Assembly (NCBI GenBank): GCA_965222215.1 | Contig: OZ244931.1 | Coordinates: 496,001 to 560,000 of the forward strand | Direction: 5' to 3' | Origin: JABJAG01 sp965222215 | Lineage (GTDB): Bacteria; Pseudomonadota; Alphaproteobacteria; UBA6615 | DNA: 64,000 bases | Program-made: the position numbers and the translations under genes | Notes under the pieces: generated by a model | Databases searched by the model: none | Seen by the model: only the letters and a program-made list of their open reading frames with translations | Told to the model about the DNA's origin: nothing | Part shown: one piece after another, positions 43,238 through 52,440 of the stretch | Position numbering within the stretch: position 1 is the stretch's first letter | Layout: every line of letters starts with the position of its first letter

Positions 43238-44782
43238 ATGACCGACACACTTCCCGACGAAGCGCCCGGCGACAACCAGCCGCCGGTCGTGACCGTTGCC
43301 GAACTGTCCAGCGCCGTCAAACGCACGGTCGAGGACCGGTTTGCCTATGTGCGGGTGCGCGGCGAGGTGTCCGGCTTCAAACGGGCGGCCTCGGGCCATC
43401 TCTACATGACCCTGAAGGACGCCGATTCGACGATCGATAGCGTGTGCTGGAAAGGCACCGCCGGGCGTCTCGAGGTTCAGCCCGAGGACGGGCTGGAGAT
43501 CATCGCGACGGGGCGCGTGACCACCTATGCCGCGCGGTCCAAGTACCAGCTCGTGATCGAGCGGATCGAAGTGGCGGGCGAAGGCGCGCTGCTCAAGATG
43601 ATCGAGGAGCGGCGCAAGCGCCTGGCGGGCGAGGGCCTGTTCGATGCCGACCGCAAGAAGCCGCTGCCGTTCCTGCCGGAAGTGATCGGCGTGGTGACGT
43701 CGCCCACTGGTGCGGTGATTCGCGATATCCTGCATCGGCTGGAGGATCGTTTCCCGCGCCATGTGCTGGTCTGGCCGGTGCTCGTACAGGGCGATACGGC
43801 GGCCGCGCAGGTGACAGCCGCGATCGAGGGGTTCAATGCGCTTCCACACGGCGGCGCGGTACCTCGCCCGGACGTGCTGATTGTCGCGCGCGGCGGCGGT
43901 TCGCTTGAGGACCTGATGGCCTTCAACGAGGAAAACGTGATCCGCGCGGCGGCGGGAAGCGACATTCCGCTGATCTCCGCCGTCGGCCACGAGACCGACA
44001 CGACCCTCATCGACTTCGCCTCGGACCGGCGCGCGCCGACGCCGACGGCGGCCGCCGAGATGGCCGTGCCGGTGCGCGCGGACCTGATCGCGCAGGTGGC
44101 CGAAGACGAGGCGCGGCTGACCGGCGCGATGACGCGGCTGTTGCGGGGCCGGGCGCAGGAAGTGACCGCGCTGGGCCGGGGCCTGCCCGCGCCGCGCCGG
44201 ATTCTCGAAGGCGCGATGCAGCGGGTCGACGACTGGGCCGAACGGCTGGGGCCGGCACTCGAACGGGTCATGGCGGGCAAGGCCGAGGCCGTGCAGGCAC
44301 AGGGCCGGCAGCTTGTGCAGCCGGGCCAGTATGTGGACGCCAAGTCGCGTGAACTCGCGAATGCCGTCGCACGTCTCGCGGCGGCGAAAGCGTCCAGCGA
44401 GGCAGCGTTCAAACGTGACATGCGCGATGTCGACGCGCTGGGCGGACGGCTTTTCCAGGCCCAGGCGCGATTGCGCGATGGCCTGGAAAAGCGCGTGTCG
44501 TCTCTCGACGCGCTGCTGGAGAGCTATTCCTACAAAGGGGTGCTGGAACGCGGCTTCGTGCTGGTTCGCGACGCGGCGGGCGCGCCGGTGCTGTCGGCGG
44601 ATGCGCTGGCTCCGGGTGACGGCATCTCGCTGTCGTTCCGCGACGACGGACAGGTGGGGGCGACCGTCGATACCGTTGGAACGGGCACGCCGCCGGCCAA
44701 ACCGCGCAAGACGGCCAGACCGAAGCCCAAGAAGGCAGCGAAACCGAAACCCGACGACGACGCGCAGGGCTCGCTGCTTTGA
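43238..44782 (+). CDS. xseA: Exodeoxyribonuclease VII large subunit
   Basis: The product is 514 residues. The N-terminal OB fold (AYVRVRGEVSGFKRAASGHLYMTLKDADS) is followed by the catalytic core VVTSPTGAVIRDIL, VARGGGSLEDLMAFNEENVIRA and SAVGHETD, then a long coiled-coil C-terminal part. The last 40 residues are rich in Lys, Pro and Ala. With XseB it degrades single-stranded DNA. The ATG at 43238 gives the family N-terminus. The M23 gene starts at a TTG overlapping its stop. Confidence 0.95.
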   Translation: MTDTLPDEAPGDNQPPVVTVAELSSAVKRTVEDRFAYVRVRGEVSGFKRAASGHLYMTLKDADSTIDSVCWKGTAGRLEVQPEDGLEIIATGRVTTYAARSKYQLVIERIEVAGEGALLKMIEERRKRLAGEGLFDADRKKPLPFLPEVIGVVTSPTGAVIRDILHRLEDRFPRHVLVWPVLVQGDTAAAQVTAAIEGFNALPHGGAVPRPDVLIVARGGGSLEDLMAFNEENVIRAAAGSDIPLISAVGHETDTTLIDFASDRRAPTPTAAAEMAVPVRADLIAQVAEDEARLTGAMTRLLRGRAQEVTALGRGLPAPRRILEGAMQRVDDWAERLGPALERVMAGKAEAVQAQGRQLVQPGQYVDAKSRELANAVARLAAAKASSEAAFKRDMRDVDALGGRLFQAQARLRDGLEKRVSSLDALLESYSYKGVLERGFVLVRDAAGAPVLSADALAPGDGISLSFRDDGQVGATVDTVGTGTPPAKPRKTARPKPKKAAKPKPDDDAQGSLL

Positions 44783-45585
44783 GGTTTTTCGCAGCACTCG
44801 TTCTCCTGATCTCAGGGACCGCCGGGGCGTTGGCGGTCGAACTCGACGGGCCGTTGGTGCAGGGGGCGCTGCGTACCGGCATCGTGGAGGCGGGCGCGTC
44901 TGTTGAAATCGACGGCGAGCCTGTGCGCGTCGACCCCGACAGCGGCCGGTTCGTGTTCGGGATCGGTCGTGACCGCACGAAGCCGATCCGGCTTCGGGTG
45001 ATCCGCACGGGGGTGGCCGAGGACTTCTCGTTTCCGGTCGAGACCCGATCCTACGACATCGAGCGGATCGACGGCCTGCCGCGCCGGAAGGTCAACCCCA
45101 ATGCCGACGACCTGACGCGAATCCGGGCCGAAGGCGCGCGGATCAATGCTGCACGCGGCCGGAACTCCGACCTGCCGCACCTTTTCGCCGGTTTTCGCTG
45201 GCCCGCGACGGGGCGGATCAGCGGGCGCTACGGCAACCAGCGTATTCTGAACGGCGAGCCGCGCCACCCGCATCTGGGGGTCGACATCGCTGCCCCGACG
45301 GGCACGCCAGTCGGGGCAGCGGCGGCGGGCATCGTCTCGCTGGCGGAGGCGGACCTGTTTTTCACGGGCGGGACCGTGGTCCTCGATCACGGCCACGGCG
45401 TGAGCTCGATCTACTCGCACCTGTCGCGGGTCGACGTGGAAGTGGGGCAGGCCGTGGCGGCGGGTGACGTGGTGGGCGCGGTGGGCTCGACGGGCCGCTC
45501 GACCGGGCCGCATCTCGACTGGCGGATCAACTGGTTCCAGCTTCGCCTCGACCCGGAACTGATCGCGGGGCCGATGCCGGAATAG
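44779..45585 (+). CDS. M23-family (LytM-like) murein endopeptidase, possibly altered zinc site
   Basis: The product is 268 residues. A signal peptide ends near residue 19 (GALA). The M23 domain has HLGVDIAAPTGTP (His-x3-Asp) and, further on, STGPHLDWRINWF. The usual second metal motif is HLH; here it is HLD, so the third zinc ligand would be Asp rather than His. It may still be active or may act as an activator, like LytM-degenerate factors. The TTG start overlaps the xseA stop; there is no nearby ATG. Confidence 0.82.
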   Translation: MRFFAALVLLISGTAGALAVELDGPLVQGALRTGIVEAGASVEIDGEPVRVDPDSGRFVFGIGRDRTKPIRLRVIRTGVAEDFSFPVETRSYDIERIDGLPRRKVNPNADDLTRIRAEGARINAARGRNSDLPHLFAGFRWPATGRISGRYGNQRILNGEPRHPHLGVDIAAPTGTPVGAAAAGIVSLAEADLFFTGGTVVLDHGHGVSSIYSHLSRVDVEVGQAVAAGDVVGAVGSTGRSTGPHLDWRINWFQLRLDPELIAGPMPE

Positions 45586-45611
45586 CTTGCGCCGATTGTC
45601 GCCTTTCTGAA

Positions 45612-45687
45612 GTCATTGCGAGGCGCGCAGCGACGCGGCAATCCAGCACCTCCGCTCTGGATTGCTTCGCCTCCGGCTCGCAATGAC
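45612..45687. repeat. Palindromic repeat, copy B (between the M23 gene and lpxK)
   Basis: This is the best-conserved copy. GTCATTGCGAG at the left end and CTCGCAATGAC at the right end are exact reverse complements. The inner GCGGCAATCCAG and CTCTGGATTGC also pair. It fills the gap between convergent genes. Confidence 0.8.
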
Positions 45688-45693
45688 GAACGG

Positions 45694-46656
45694 TCAGTCC
45701 AGCCGGTTCGCCAGAAACGCCGCCACCGCATCCGGGTCGTCCCAGGCCAGCACGACCGGGACCGCGCGCACCATGGCGCGGGCGTCTTCCGGCAGACGGA
45801 CGAAGTCCTTTTCGGTCGTGACGGGCACGGCGTCCTGGGCCGCGGCGTCCTCGCAGATTTGCATGATCCGTTCGGGCGCATAGGGCGCGTGGTCGGGAAA
45901 AGCGTGCCGCGCGACGATGTCGCAACCCATGTCGGCAAGAGTCTGGAAAAATTTCTCCGGGCGGCCGATACCGGCGAAGGCGAGTACGCGCTGCCCGCGC
46001 AGATCTGCGGTTTCCGGCGTCGGTTTGGCGTGCGCCGCGAAGACGGGAACCCGGCTGCCGATACGCGCGGCAAGGCCGGTCCGGTCCGGCCCGAGGATTA
46101 CGGCGGCATCGGCGCGGGCGAGACCGGCATCCAGTGTTTCGCGCAATGGGCCGGCGGGCATGATCCGGCCATTGCCGATGCCCGTCGCGCCGTCGAAGAC
46201 GAGGATCGAGAGGTCCTTGTGGAGGGAGCGGTTCTGGAAACCGTCGTCCATCATGATGATGTCAGCGCCGTCCGCTGCCGCTGCGCGTGCGCCGGCGGGC
46301 CGGTCGGTGGAAACCCATGTGGCCGCTTTCCGCGCGAGCAGGAGGGGCTCGTCGCCGACCTCCTTTGCGGTGTGGCTTTTGGGATCGACCTTCAGCGGTC
46401 CGCGCGCCTTGCCGCCGTAGCCGCGCGAAAGAAAGGCCGGCTTCCGGCCGGACAACAGGTCGGCGATGGCGAGCGCGACCGGGGTTTTCCCGGTGCCGCC
46501 GGTGACGAGGTTTCCGATGCAGATGACCGGCACGTCCGCGCGCTGCGGGTTTTGCACCGCACGGCGCGCGCGGCCGGCGATATCGTAGAGAGCCGCCGCG
46601 GGCTGCAGGAGCGTGGCCGCGGAACCGCCCTCGAACCAGAACTGGGGCGCCTTCAT
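45694..46656 (-). CDS. lpxK: Tetraacyldisaccharide 4'-kinase
   Basis: The product is 320 residues. The P-loop VICIGNLVTGGTGKTP is near residue 45, followed by LSRGYGG, GDEPLLLARKA, DIIMMDDGFQN and RPEKFFQTL. It phosphorylates the lipid A precursor at the 4' position on the inner membrane. Its ATG overlaps the waaA stop by four bases, and waaA overlaps msbA in the same way, so msbA-waaA-lpxK is one translationally coupled unit for lipid A and Kdo assembly and export. Confidence 0.96.
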   Translation of the reverse strand: MKAPQFWFEGGSAATLLQPAAALYDIAGRARRAVQNPQRADVPVICIGNLVTGGTGKTPVALAIADLLSGRKPAFLSRGYGGKARGPLKVDPKSHTAKEVGDEPLLLARKAATWVSTDRPAGARAAAADGADIIMMDDGFQNRSLHKDLSILVFDGATGIGNGRIMPAGPLRETLDAGLARADAAVILGPDRTGLAARIGSRVPVFAAHAKPTPETADLRGQRVLAFAGIGRPEKFFQTLADMGCDIVARHAFPDHAPYAPERIMQICEDAAAQDAVPVTTEKDFVRLPEDARAMVRAVPVVLAWDDPDAVAAFLANRLD

Positions 46657-47966
46657 GCCGCGCTCGCGACGGCCTTGGCGATCAGGGGCTGGAGCCGCTG
46701 GATGCTCGTCTCCAGCACCGCCTGGTTGCGGGCCGCTGCCGCCTCGGCCGCCGCGCGCATTGCGCCCAGGCGGTCATCGTCCGTCATCAGTTCGGCGACG
46801 GCGCGCACGAGACCCTCGCGGTCGGCAACCTGCAGGCTGGCCCCGGCGCCCCCGAGATCGTTGGTGATGGACCGGAAGTTGTCGACATGAGGTCCATGGA
46901 TGACCGCGCATCCGAGCTGGGCGGCCTCCAGCATGTTCTGCCCACCGTGGGGGATGAGCGAACCGCCGACGAAAGCGAGCGGGGCGACCCGGTAGAGCTG
47001 GCCCATCAACCCGGTGGCATCGGCGAGGTAGACATCGGTATCGGCGTTCACGGTTTCGCCCCGGGAGCGCCGCGCGACGCGGAGTCCGGCCCGGTCGAGC
47101 AGCTGCTCGACCTCGTCGCCGCGTTGCGGGTGGCGCGGTGCGAGCAATGTCAGCAGGCCCGGCAAGCGGTCGGCGAGATTGACATGGACGTCCACGACGG
47201 CGTCTTCCTCGGTGCGGTGCGTGCTGGCCGCAAGCCAGACCGGGCGGTCGCCGATGGCGTCCTGCAGCGCGGTCAGCTCGGCGGCGGTCGCGGGCAACGG
47301 CGCGGCGGCGAGTTTGAGGTTGCCCGTGACCGACACATGGGTGGCGCCGAGGTCGCGCAGGCGGCCCGCGATTTCCTCGTCCTGCGCGAGGATGGCATCG
47401 AAGGCCGACAGGAGCTCGCGCGCCAGGCGCGGGGCGCGGCCCCAGCTCTGACGCGAGCGCGCGGACATACGCGCGTTGACCAGCGCGAGCGGGATGTGTC
47501 GCCGCCGGGATTCGAGGATCAGGTTCGGCCAGAGTTCGGATTCAACCCATAGTCCCGCGCCCGGCTGCCAGTAGTCGAGAAAGCGCCGGACCCAGCCCGG
47601 GCGGTCGATGGGCACATACTGGTGGATCGCGCGGCGCGGCAGGCGTTCCTCCATCAGTTTGGCCGAGGTGACGGTGCCGGTCGTCATCAACACGTTGAGG
47701 TCGGGCGAGGTTCGCAGGATACGCTCGATCAGCGCGAGAACGGATTGCGCTTCACCGATGCTGGCGGCATGGATCCAGACCAGCGGGCCGCGCGGGCGTT
47801 CGATGGAGGGGATACCGCGCCGTTCGTCGACGCGGGTCGGTTCTTCCTTGCCGCGCATCGTGCGCTGCTGGATGAGCAGTTCGACGAGCGGAAGGGAAGC
47901 GGTGGTGAGCGCGCGATAGAGACCCGCGGACAGGGTGGGTGTGCCCGTGCGCGTGCCGGCGGTCAT
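46653..47966 (-). CDS. waaA: 3-deoxy-D-manno-octulosonic acid transferase
   Basis: The product is 437 residues. The N-terminal half has PLVWIHAASIGEAQS and LMTTGTVTSAKLM, the membrane-surface Kdo acceptor region. The C-terminal half has VTGNLKLA and FVGGSLIPHGGQNMLEAAQLGC, the CMP-Kdo site of GT30 enzymes. It adds Kdo to lipid IVA. It is the middle gene of the coupled msbA-waaA-lpxK unit. Confidence 0.96.
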   Translation of the reverse strand: MTAGTRTGTPTLSAGLYRALTTASLPLVELLIQQRTMRGKEEPTRVDERRGIPSIERPRGPLVWIHAASIGEAQSVLALIERILRTSPDLNVLMTTGTVTSAKLMEERLPRRAIHQYVPIDRPGWVRRFLDYWQPGAGLWVESELWPNLILESRRRHIPLALVNARMSARSRQSWGRAPRLARELLSAFDAILAQDEEIAGRLRDLGATHVSVTGNLKLAAAPLPATAAELTALQDAIGDRPVWLAASTHRTEEDAVVDVHVNLADRLPGLLTLLAPRHPQRGDEVEQLLDRAGLRVARRSRGETVNADTDVYLADATGLMGQLYRVAPLAFVGGSLIPHGGQNMLEAAQLGCAVIHGPHVDNFRSITNDLGGAGASLQVADREGLVRAVAELMTDDDRLGAMRAAAEAAAARNQAVLETSIQRLQPLIAKAVASAA

Positions 47967-49783
47967 GCGCGCGCGCGTTCGTCCGCCGCACCGCCCGCCG
48001 TCTCGTCGCCCGGCTGGTCGTCGGGGGTGGGTTCCGAATGGCGGAACTGCAGGCGCGCGAGGTGTGCGTAGAGGCCGTCGAGGCGTTGAAGCTCCTCATG
48101 GGTGCCGGTCTCCACGATACGCCCATCATCCATCACAAGGATGCCGTCGGCGTTCATGACCGTCGCGAGCCGGTGGGCGATAACAAGCGTCGTGCGGCCT
48201 TCGGTCAGGCGGTCGAGCGCCGCCTGCACCTGTTGCTCGGATTCGGCGTCGAGCGCGCTGGTGGCCTCGTCCAGCAGGAGGATCGGCGCGTCCTTCAGCA
48301 TGGCGCGCGCAATTGCAATGCGCTGCCGCTCACCGCCGGACAGTTTCAGGCCCCGGTCGCCGACGAAGGTGTCGTAGCCCTCGGGGAGGGCGGAGACGAA
48401 CTCATGGGCGGCGGCATCGCGCGCGGCGGCCTCGACCTCGGCGTCGGTCGCGTCGGGCCGGCCGAAGCGGATGTTGGCGGCGACGGTGTCGTTGAAGAGC
48501 GTCACGTCCTGGCTCACCAGCGCGATCGAATCCCGCAGGCTGGCGATGGTGACGTTGCGCACGTCCTGCCCGTCGATGAGGACCTCGCCGGTATCCACGT
48601 CGTAGAAACGCAGCAGCAGGTTCATGACCGTCGACTTGCCGGCGCCGCTGGGTCCGACCAATGCCATCGAGCGGCCCGCCGCGACCTCGAACGTCACATC
48701 GTCGAGCGCGGGCTTGTCGGGCTCATATGCGAATGAGGCGTTGCGGAACGTGACCGTGCCGCCGGACAGGGCCAGTGGTTTGGCGTCCGGTGAGTCGAAG
48801 ATGTCCGCGTCCTCGTCGAGCAGGTCGAACGAGCGCTTCACGGCGGCCAGGCCTTCCTGGAGCGCGGCATTCAGGTTCCCGAGGCTGCGGATCGGCTGGT
48901 AGGCGAGGATCACGGCCGAAAGGAATCCCACGAATTCGCCGAGCGTTCCCGTGCCCGACAGGATGCGCCAGCCGCCATAGGCAAGCACCGCGGCCACCGA
49001 GACGCCACCCAGCGTTTCCAGGATCGGATAGGTCCGCGCGCGGCCCTTCACGGTCTTCATGACCAGGTAGTAGATCTGGTCGAACAGGTCGTTCGCCCGC
49101 TCGCGCTCGTAGGTCTCCATTCGGTAGGACTTGATCAGCCGGATGCCGGAGAAAGCCTGTTCGAGGTTGGCGGTCAGGTCGCCCATGCCGAGCTGCGCGT
49201 TGGACGAGGCGCGGCGCAGGCGGCGCCCGATGCGGATGATCGGCCGCCCGGCAACGGGGTAGGTCAGGATCACGAGAATGGCGAGCAGCCAGTCGAGATA
49301 GAACATCATGCCGACGAGCGCGGCGGCGGTGACGAAGTCGCGCGCCATGGCGGTCAGCGTGCGCGAGAGCGCATCGCGCATCAGGTTCACGTCGTTGGTG
49401 AAGCGCGAGATCAATTTGCCGGTGGAGTTCATGTGATGGGCGCGAAGATCGGCGCGCATCAGGTGAGCGAACATCGCCTTCTGGATCGCGTTGATGACCT
49501 TCAGCGCCACGGACTGGCTGAGCACGCTCTGGCCGTAGGACGCCATGCCCTTGACGAAGGTGATCGCCACGATGGCGAGCGGCAGCAGCCAGATGACGTC
49601 GCGGTTCTTCGCCTCCAGCATGTTGATCGAGACTTCGATCAGCTTCGGGTAGGCCGCGGACGCTGCCGCCACCACGAGCATCAGCGTCACCGCCGCGACG
49701 ATGCGCGCCATGTGTTGGCGCATCCAGTCGCGCCAGATGCGCTTCAACAGGTAGCCGGTTGTGTCCTTTGCAGGGTCCTGCAT
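47963..49783 (-). CDS. msbA: Lipid A export ABC transporter, fused permease/ATP-binding protein
   Basis: The product is 606 residues. A six-helix type 1 exporter domain is followed by the nucleotide-binding domain with GPSGAGKST (near 376-384), LVSQDVTLFNDTV as the Q-loop, the signature LSGGERQRIAIARAM (near 478), and ILLLDEATSALD. It works as a homodimer flipping lipid A-core across the inner membrane. Its position directly before waaA and lpxK supports MsbA over other exporters of this fold. Confidence 0.93.
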   Translation of the reverse strand: MQDPAKDTTGYLLKRIWRDWMRQHMARIVAAVTLMLVVAAASAAYPKLIEVSINMLEAKNRDVIWLLPLAIVAITFVKGMASYGQSVLSQSVALKVINAIQKAMFAHLMRADLRAHHMNSTGKLISRFTNDVNLMRDALSRTLTAMARDFVTAAALVGMMFYLDWLLAILVILTYPVAGRPIIRIGRRLRRASSNAQLGMGDLTANLEQAFSGIRLIKSYRMETYERERANDLFDQIYYLVMKTVKGRARTYPILETLGGVSVAAVLAYGGWRILSGTGTLGEFVGFLSAVILAYQPIRSLGNLNAALQEGLAAVKRSFDLLDEDADIFDSPDAKPLALSGGTVTFRNASFAYEPDKPALDDVTFEVAAGRSMALVGPSGAGKSTVMNLLLRFYDVDTGEVLIDGQDVRNVTIASLRDSIALVSQDVTLFNDTVAANIRFGRPDATDAEVEAAARDAAAHEFVSALPEGYDTFVGDRGLKLSGGERQRIAIARAMLKDAPILLLDEATSALDAESEQQVQAALDRLTEGRTTLVIAHRLATVMNADGILVMDDGRIVETGTHEELQRLDGLYAHLARLQFRHSEPTPDDQPGDETAGGAADERARA

Positions 49784-49910
49784 GTCGCGGGCCGGGGGCC
49801 TCCATGAGTTGGCGCGGATGGAGCCACAAGCGCCGTTATCGGCGCAAGTCTAACATGTGCCAAGATATGCTTCGGTTCATACAAAGAGCTCGCGAAAAGG
49901 GGGAGTCAGC

Positions 49911-50456
49911 ATGACACGCATCGACATTATCGACCGGGACGATATGGGGCCTGAGCAGGCAGCCGTCCACGACGCCGCAAAGGCATCCGGCGGCCCCGTC
50001 GGCGGGCCGTTCTACGCCTATATCCGCCTGCCGGAGCTGTTCGAAACCGCGCAGGCGATGCGCGACTGCCTGGGCCGGACCCCGTTGACGGAACGCGAGC
50101 GGCTGATGGTGTTCATGGTGGTCGCCCGGCACTGGAACGCGCGCTATCCGTGGTTCGCGCAATCGCGCAACGGGCTCAAGGCCGGCATCGAGCGCGAGAT
50201 CATCGACCAGCTCAACGACGGCGTCATGCCGGACCTGTCCGACGACCGCGAGCGGGTCTGTGTCGAGGTGGCGCGCGAGATGATGGAATCGCGCAGCCTG
50301 AGCCAGGCCTCCTACGACGCCGCGCTGGCGACCATGGGCGAGACCGACCTGATCGCGCTGGTCGCCGCGACCGGACAGTTTGTCATGACCTGCTGCACCG
50401 CCAACGCCTTCGACGTCGACCCGCCCGCCGACCAGCCGGTGCCGCTGAAGGTTTAG
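49911..50456 (+). CDS. CMD-fold (AhpD-like) protein without the redox cysteines
   Basis: The product is 181 residues. The central LTERERLMVFMVVARHWNARYPWFAQSRNGLKAGI matches the CMD/AhpD helical core, but the CxxH that forms the active site in AhpD is absent: the position reads YPWFAQ. It is therefore not a peroxidase of the AhpD type and belongs to the decarboxylase-like or a structural branch. The ATG at 49911 is preceded by GGGGGAG. The stop is 3 bases from the convergent glycosyltransferase stop. Confidence 0.75.
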   Translation: MTRIDIIDRDDMGPEQAAVHDAAKASGGPVGGPFYAYIRLPELFETAQAMRDCLGRTPLTERERLMVFMVVARHWNARYPWFAQSRNGLKAGIEREIIDQLNDGVMPDLSDDRERVCVEVAREMMESRSLSQASYDAALATMGETDLIALVAATGQFVMTCCTANAFDVDPPADQPVPLKV

Positions 50457-50459
50457 GGA

Positions 50460-51497
50460 TCAGGCCGCCGCGCGCGCCGGGCGCCTGATGGGCGCGAGAT
50501 AGCCGACGAACATCTCGACGCAGCGTTCCCAGGAGTAGCCGAGCGCGTGCTCGCGACAGCGGCCCGGGTCGGAAGTCTCAAGGGCTTGTGCGACGGCATG
50601 GCCGAGGTCCTCGTTCAGGCAGCCGGGACCGTCGCGCCCGATGACGTCGAGTGGGCCGGGGACCGGGTAGGCGGCGACGGGGACGCCGCTGGCGAGCGCT
50701 TCCAGCAGGACGAGGCCGAAAGTATCCGTGCGCGAGGGGAACACGAACACGTCGGCGGCCGCGAAGTGGCGCGAGAGATCGTCGCCGTGCTGTTCGCCGG
50801 CGAAATGCACGTCCGGAAATCTGGCTTCCAGCTCCCGGCGTTGCGGGCCGTCGCCGACGACGACCTTGCTGCCCGGATTTTCCAGTTCGAGGAAGGCGGA
50901 GATGTTCTTCTCCACCGCGACCCGGCCCGTGTAGAGCTGTATGGGCCGCGGCAGGTCGCGCAGGGCGGCGGGCCAGTCGTCGTGGGGGCGCGGGCGAAAC
51001 AGCTCGGTGTCGACCCCGCGCGTCCACAGGACGGTGTTGTCGAAGCCATGTCCGCGCAACTCGCGGTCGACGGTTTTCGTCGCGACCATGACCCGTTCGG
51101 CGCGCCCGTGAAAGCGGCGCATCCAGGCGTAGGTCCAGGCCACGGGGACGCGCGCGCGGGCGTGGATATATTCGGGAAACTTCGTGTGGAACGAGGTTGT
51201 CCAGGGCCAGCCATTGCGGCGGCAGATTCGTTGCGCCGCCTGACCGAGGGGGCCCTCCGTGGCGATGTGTAGCGCGTCCGGCTCGAACGCCTCGATCATC
51301 GCGCGCATGCGCGGGCCGGGTCGCAGCGCGAGGCGGATTTCCGGATAGGTAGGGCAGGGAAAGGTGCGGAACAGGTCCGGTGTGACGGTGAGAACGTCAT
51401 GTCCGGCCGCGCGCGCCTGGTCGACCACGGTATTGAGCGTGCGCACCACGCCGTTCACCTGCGGGAACCACGCGTCGGTGACGAGGACAATCCGCAT
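50460..51497 (-). CDS. GT4 glycosyltransferase, Agt-like (diacylglycerol glycosylation)
   Basis: The product is 345 residues with a GT-B fold. MRIVLVTDAWFPQVNGVVRT and HIATEGPLGQAAQRICR come first, TSFHTKFPEYIHAR next, and the C-terminal donor domain has LYTGRVAVEKNI and FPSRTDTFGLVLLEALASG with the E-x7-E pattern. Close relatives in alphaproteobacteria glycosylate diacylglycerol during phosphate starvation. It begins 4 bases after the metallophosphoesterase stop, on the same strand, so both are one unit. The sugar (glucose, galactose or glucuronic acid) cannot be read from sequence. Confidence 0.78.
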   Translation of the reverse strand: MRIVLVTDAWFPQVNGVVRTLNTVVDQARAAGHDVLTVTPDLFRTFPCPTYPEIRLALRPGPRMRAMIEAFEPDALHIATEGPLGQAAQRICRRNGWPWTTSFHTKFPEYIHARARVPVAWTYAWMRRFHGRAERVMVATKTVDRELRGHGFDNTVLWTRGVDTELFRPRPHDDWPAALRDLPRPIQLYTGRVAVEKNISAFLELENPGSKVVVGDGPQRRELEARFPDVHFAGEQHGDDLSRHFAAADVFVFPSRTDTFGLVLLEALASGVPVAAYPVPGPLDVIGRDGPGCLNEDLGHAVAQALETSDPGRCREHALGYSWERCVEMFVGYLAPIRRPARAAA

Positions 51498-51501
51498 CGC
51501 G

Positions 51502-52278
51502 TCAGCGCAGCGCCAGCGACAGTTGGCGGACGTCGGCCCAGTCGAGAATCTCGAGCGCTCCGTTGCGATGCTCGACGAGCGCCGTGCAACTCTCGACCCA
51601 GTCGCCGTCGTTGCAATAGAGCACGCCGTCGAAATCGCGCATCTCGGCATGGTGGATGTGGCCGCACACGACGCCGTCGACGCCGCGCTTGCGCGCCTCC
51701 TCGGTGACGACCTCCTCGAACTGGCTGATGTACTGGACCGCGTTCTTGACCCGGTGCTTGAGGAACTTCGACAGCGACCAGTAGCGGAAGCCGAGGAGGC
51801 GCCGGGCAGTATTGAACCAGTAGTTGATAGCCTGGACGGTGTTGTAGGCCCAGTCGCCGAGGTGGGCGAGCCAGCGCGCGTAGCGCACGACGGCGTCGAA
51901 CTGGTCGCCGTGGGTGATCCAAAGCCGGCGGCCGTCCGCCGTGGTGTGGTAGGCCTCGCTCTGGAGCGTGACGCCGCCGAACACCATGCCGGTATAGTCG
52001 CGCAGCATCTCGTCATGGTTCCCGGGAACATAGATGACCCGGGTGCCCTTCCGGGCCTTGCGCAGGAGTTTCTGGACAACGTCGTTATGGGTTTGCGGGC
52101 AGTACCAGGATTTCTTCAGCCGCCAGCCGTCGACAATGTCGCCCACGAGGTAAAGCGTGTCCGAATCCGTGTGCTTGAGGAAATCGAGCAGATGTTCGGC
52201 CTTGCAGCCGCGCGTGCCGAGGTGGATATCGGAAATCCAGATCGCGCGGTATCGATGGACCAGGGTTTCGCCGCTCAT
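51502..52278 (-). CDS. PlcP-like phospholipase C / LpxH2-type metallophosphoesterase
   Basis: The product is 258 residues. All five calcineurin-fold metal motifs are present: SDIHLG, GDIVDGW, PGNHDE, THGDQFD and GHIHH. Databases often label this branch UDP-2,3-diacylglucosamine pyrophosphatase, but the SDIHLGTRGCKAEHLLDFL type with a glycosyltransferase next door fits PlcP, which removes the headgroup of phospholipids to leave diacylglycerol when phosphate is short. It is divergent from a diacylglycerol-kinase-like gene across a region with PHO-box-like repeats. An LpxH role in lipid A synthesis remains possible. Confidence 0.72.
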   Translation of the reverse strand: MSGETLVHRYRAIWISDIHLGTRGCKAEHLLDFLKHTDSDTLYLVGDIVDGWRLKKSWYCPQTHNDVVQKLLRKARKGTRVIYVPGNHDEMLRDYTGMVFGGVTLQSEAYHTTADGRRLWITHGDQFDAVVRYARWLAHLGDWAYNTVQAINYWFNTARRLLGFRYWSLSKFLKHRVKNAVQYISQFEEVVTEEARKRGVDGVVCGHIHHAEMRDFDGVLYCNDGDWVESCTALVEHRNGALEILDWADVRQLSLALR

Positions 52279-52354
52279 GACCAGTCCGGGTGCGTTAGAC
52301 TTGGCCCCTACATATCGGATTTCGATGTAATATCAAGACAAAATGTGGTATTTA

Positions 52355-52372
52355 TTGTGATTCTATTGTAAT
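52355..52372 (+). promoter_or_regulatory. PHO-box-like repeat, site 1
   Basis: TTGTGAT-TCTA-TTGTAAT: two 7-base half-sites with the 11-bp spacing of PhoB boxes (consensus CTGTCAT-N4-CTGTCAT). The half-sites keep TGT and the later A. It lies in the AT-rich 162-base gap between the metallophosphoesterase and DAG-kinase-like genes. Confidence 0.5.
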
Positions 52373-52387
52373 AATAAATAAACATAA

Positions 52388-52405
52388 TTGTCACGCACTT
52401 GTAAC
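52388..52405 (+). promoter_or_regulatory. PHO-box-like repeat, site 2
   Basis: TTGTCAC-GCAC-TTGTAAC: the first half-site has the full TGTCA core. It starts 33 bp (three 11-bp steps) after site 1, so all four half-sites are in the same helical register. It ends 35 bases before the DAG-kinase-like ATG and is oriented toward it. Confidence 0.6.
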
Positions 52406-52440
52406 ACGCGTGGTCTTACTGGGACGTTTTGGTGGGTGCG

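Noticed and set aside
52320..52335. Possible FNR-type half-site (ATATCAA) before the PlcP-like gene
   Set aside because: The matching TTGA arm is missing (TCGA with 7-base spacing), so it does not fit TTGA-N6-TCAA.
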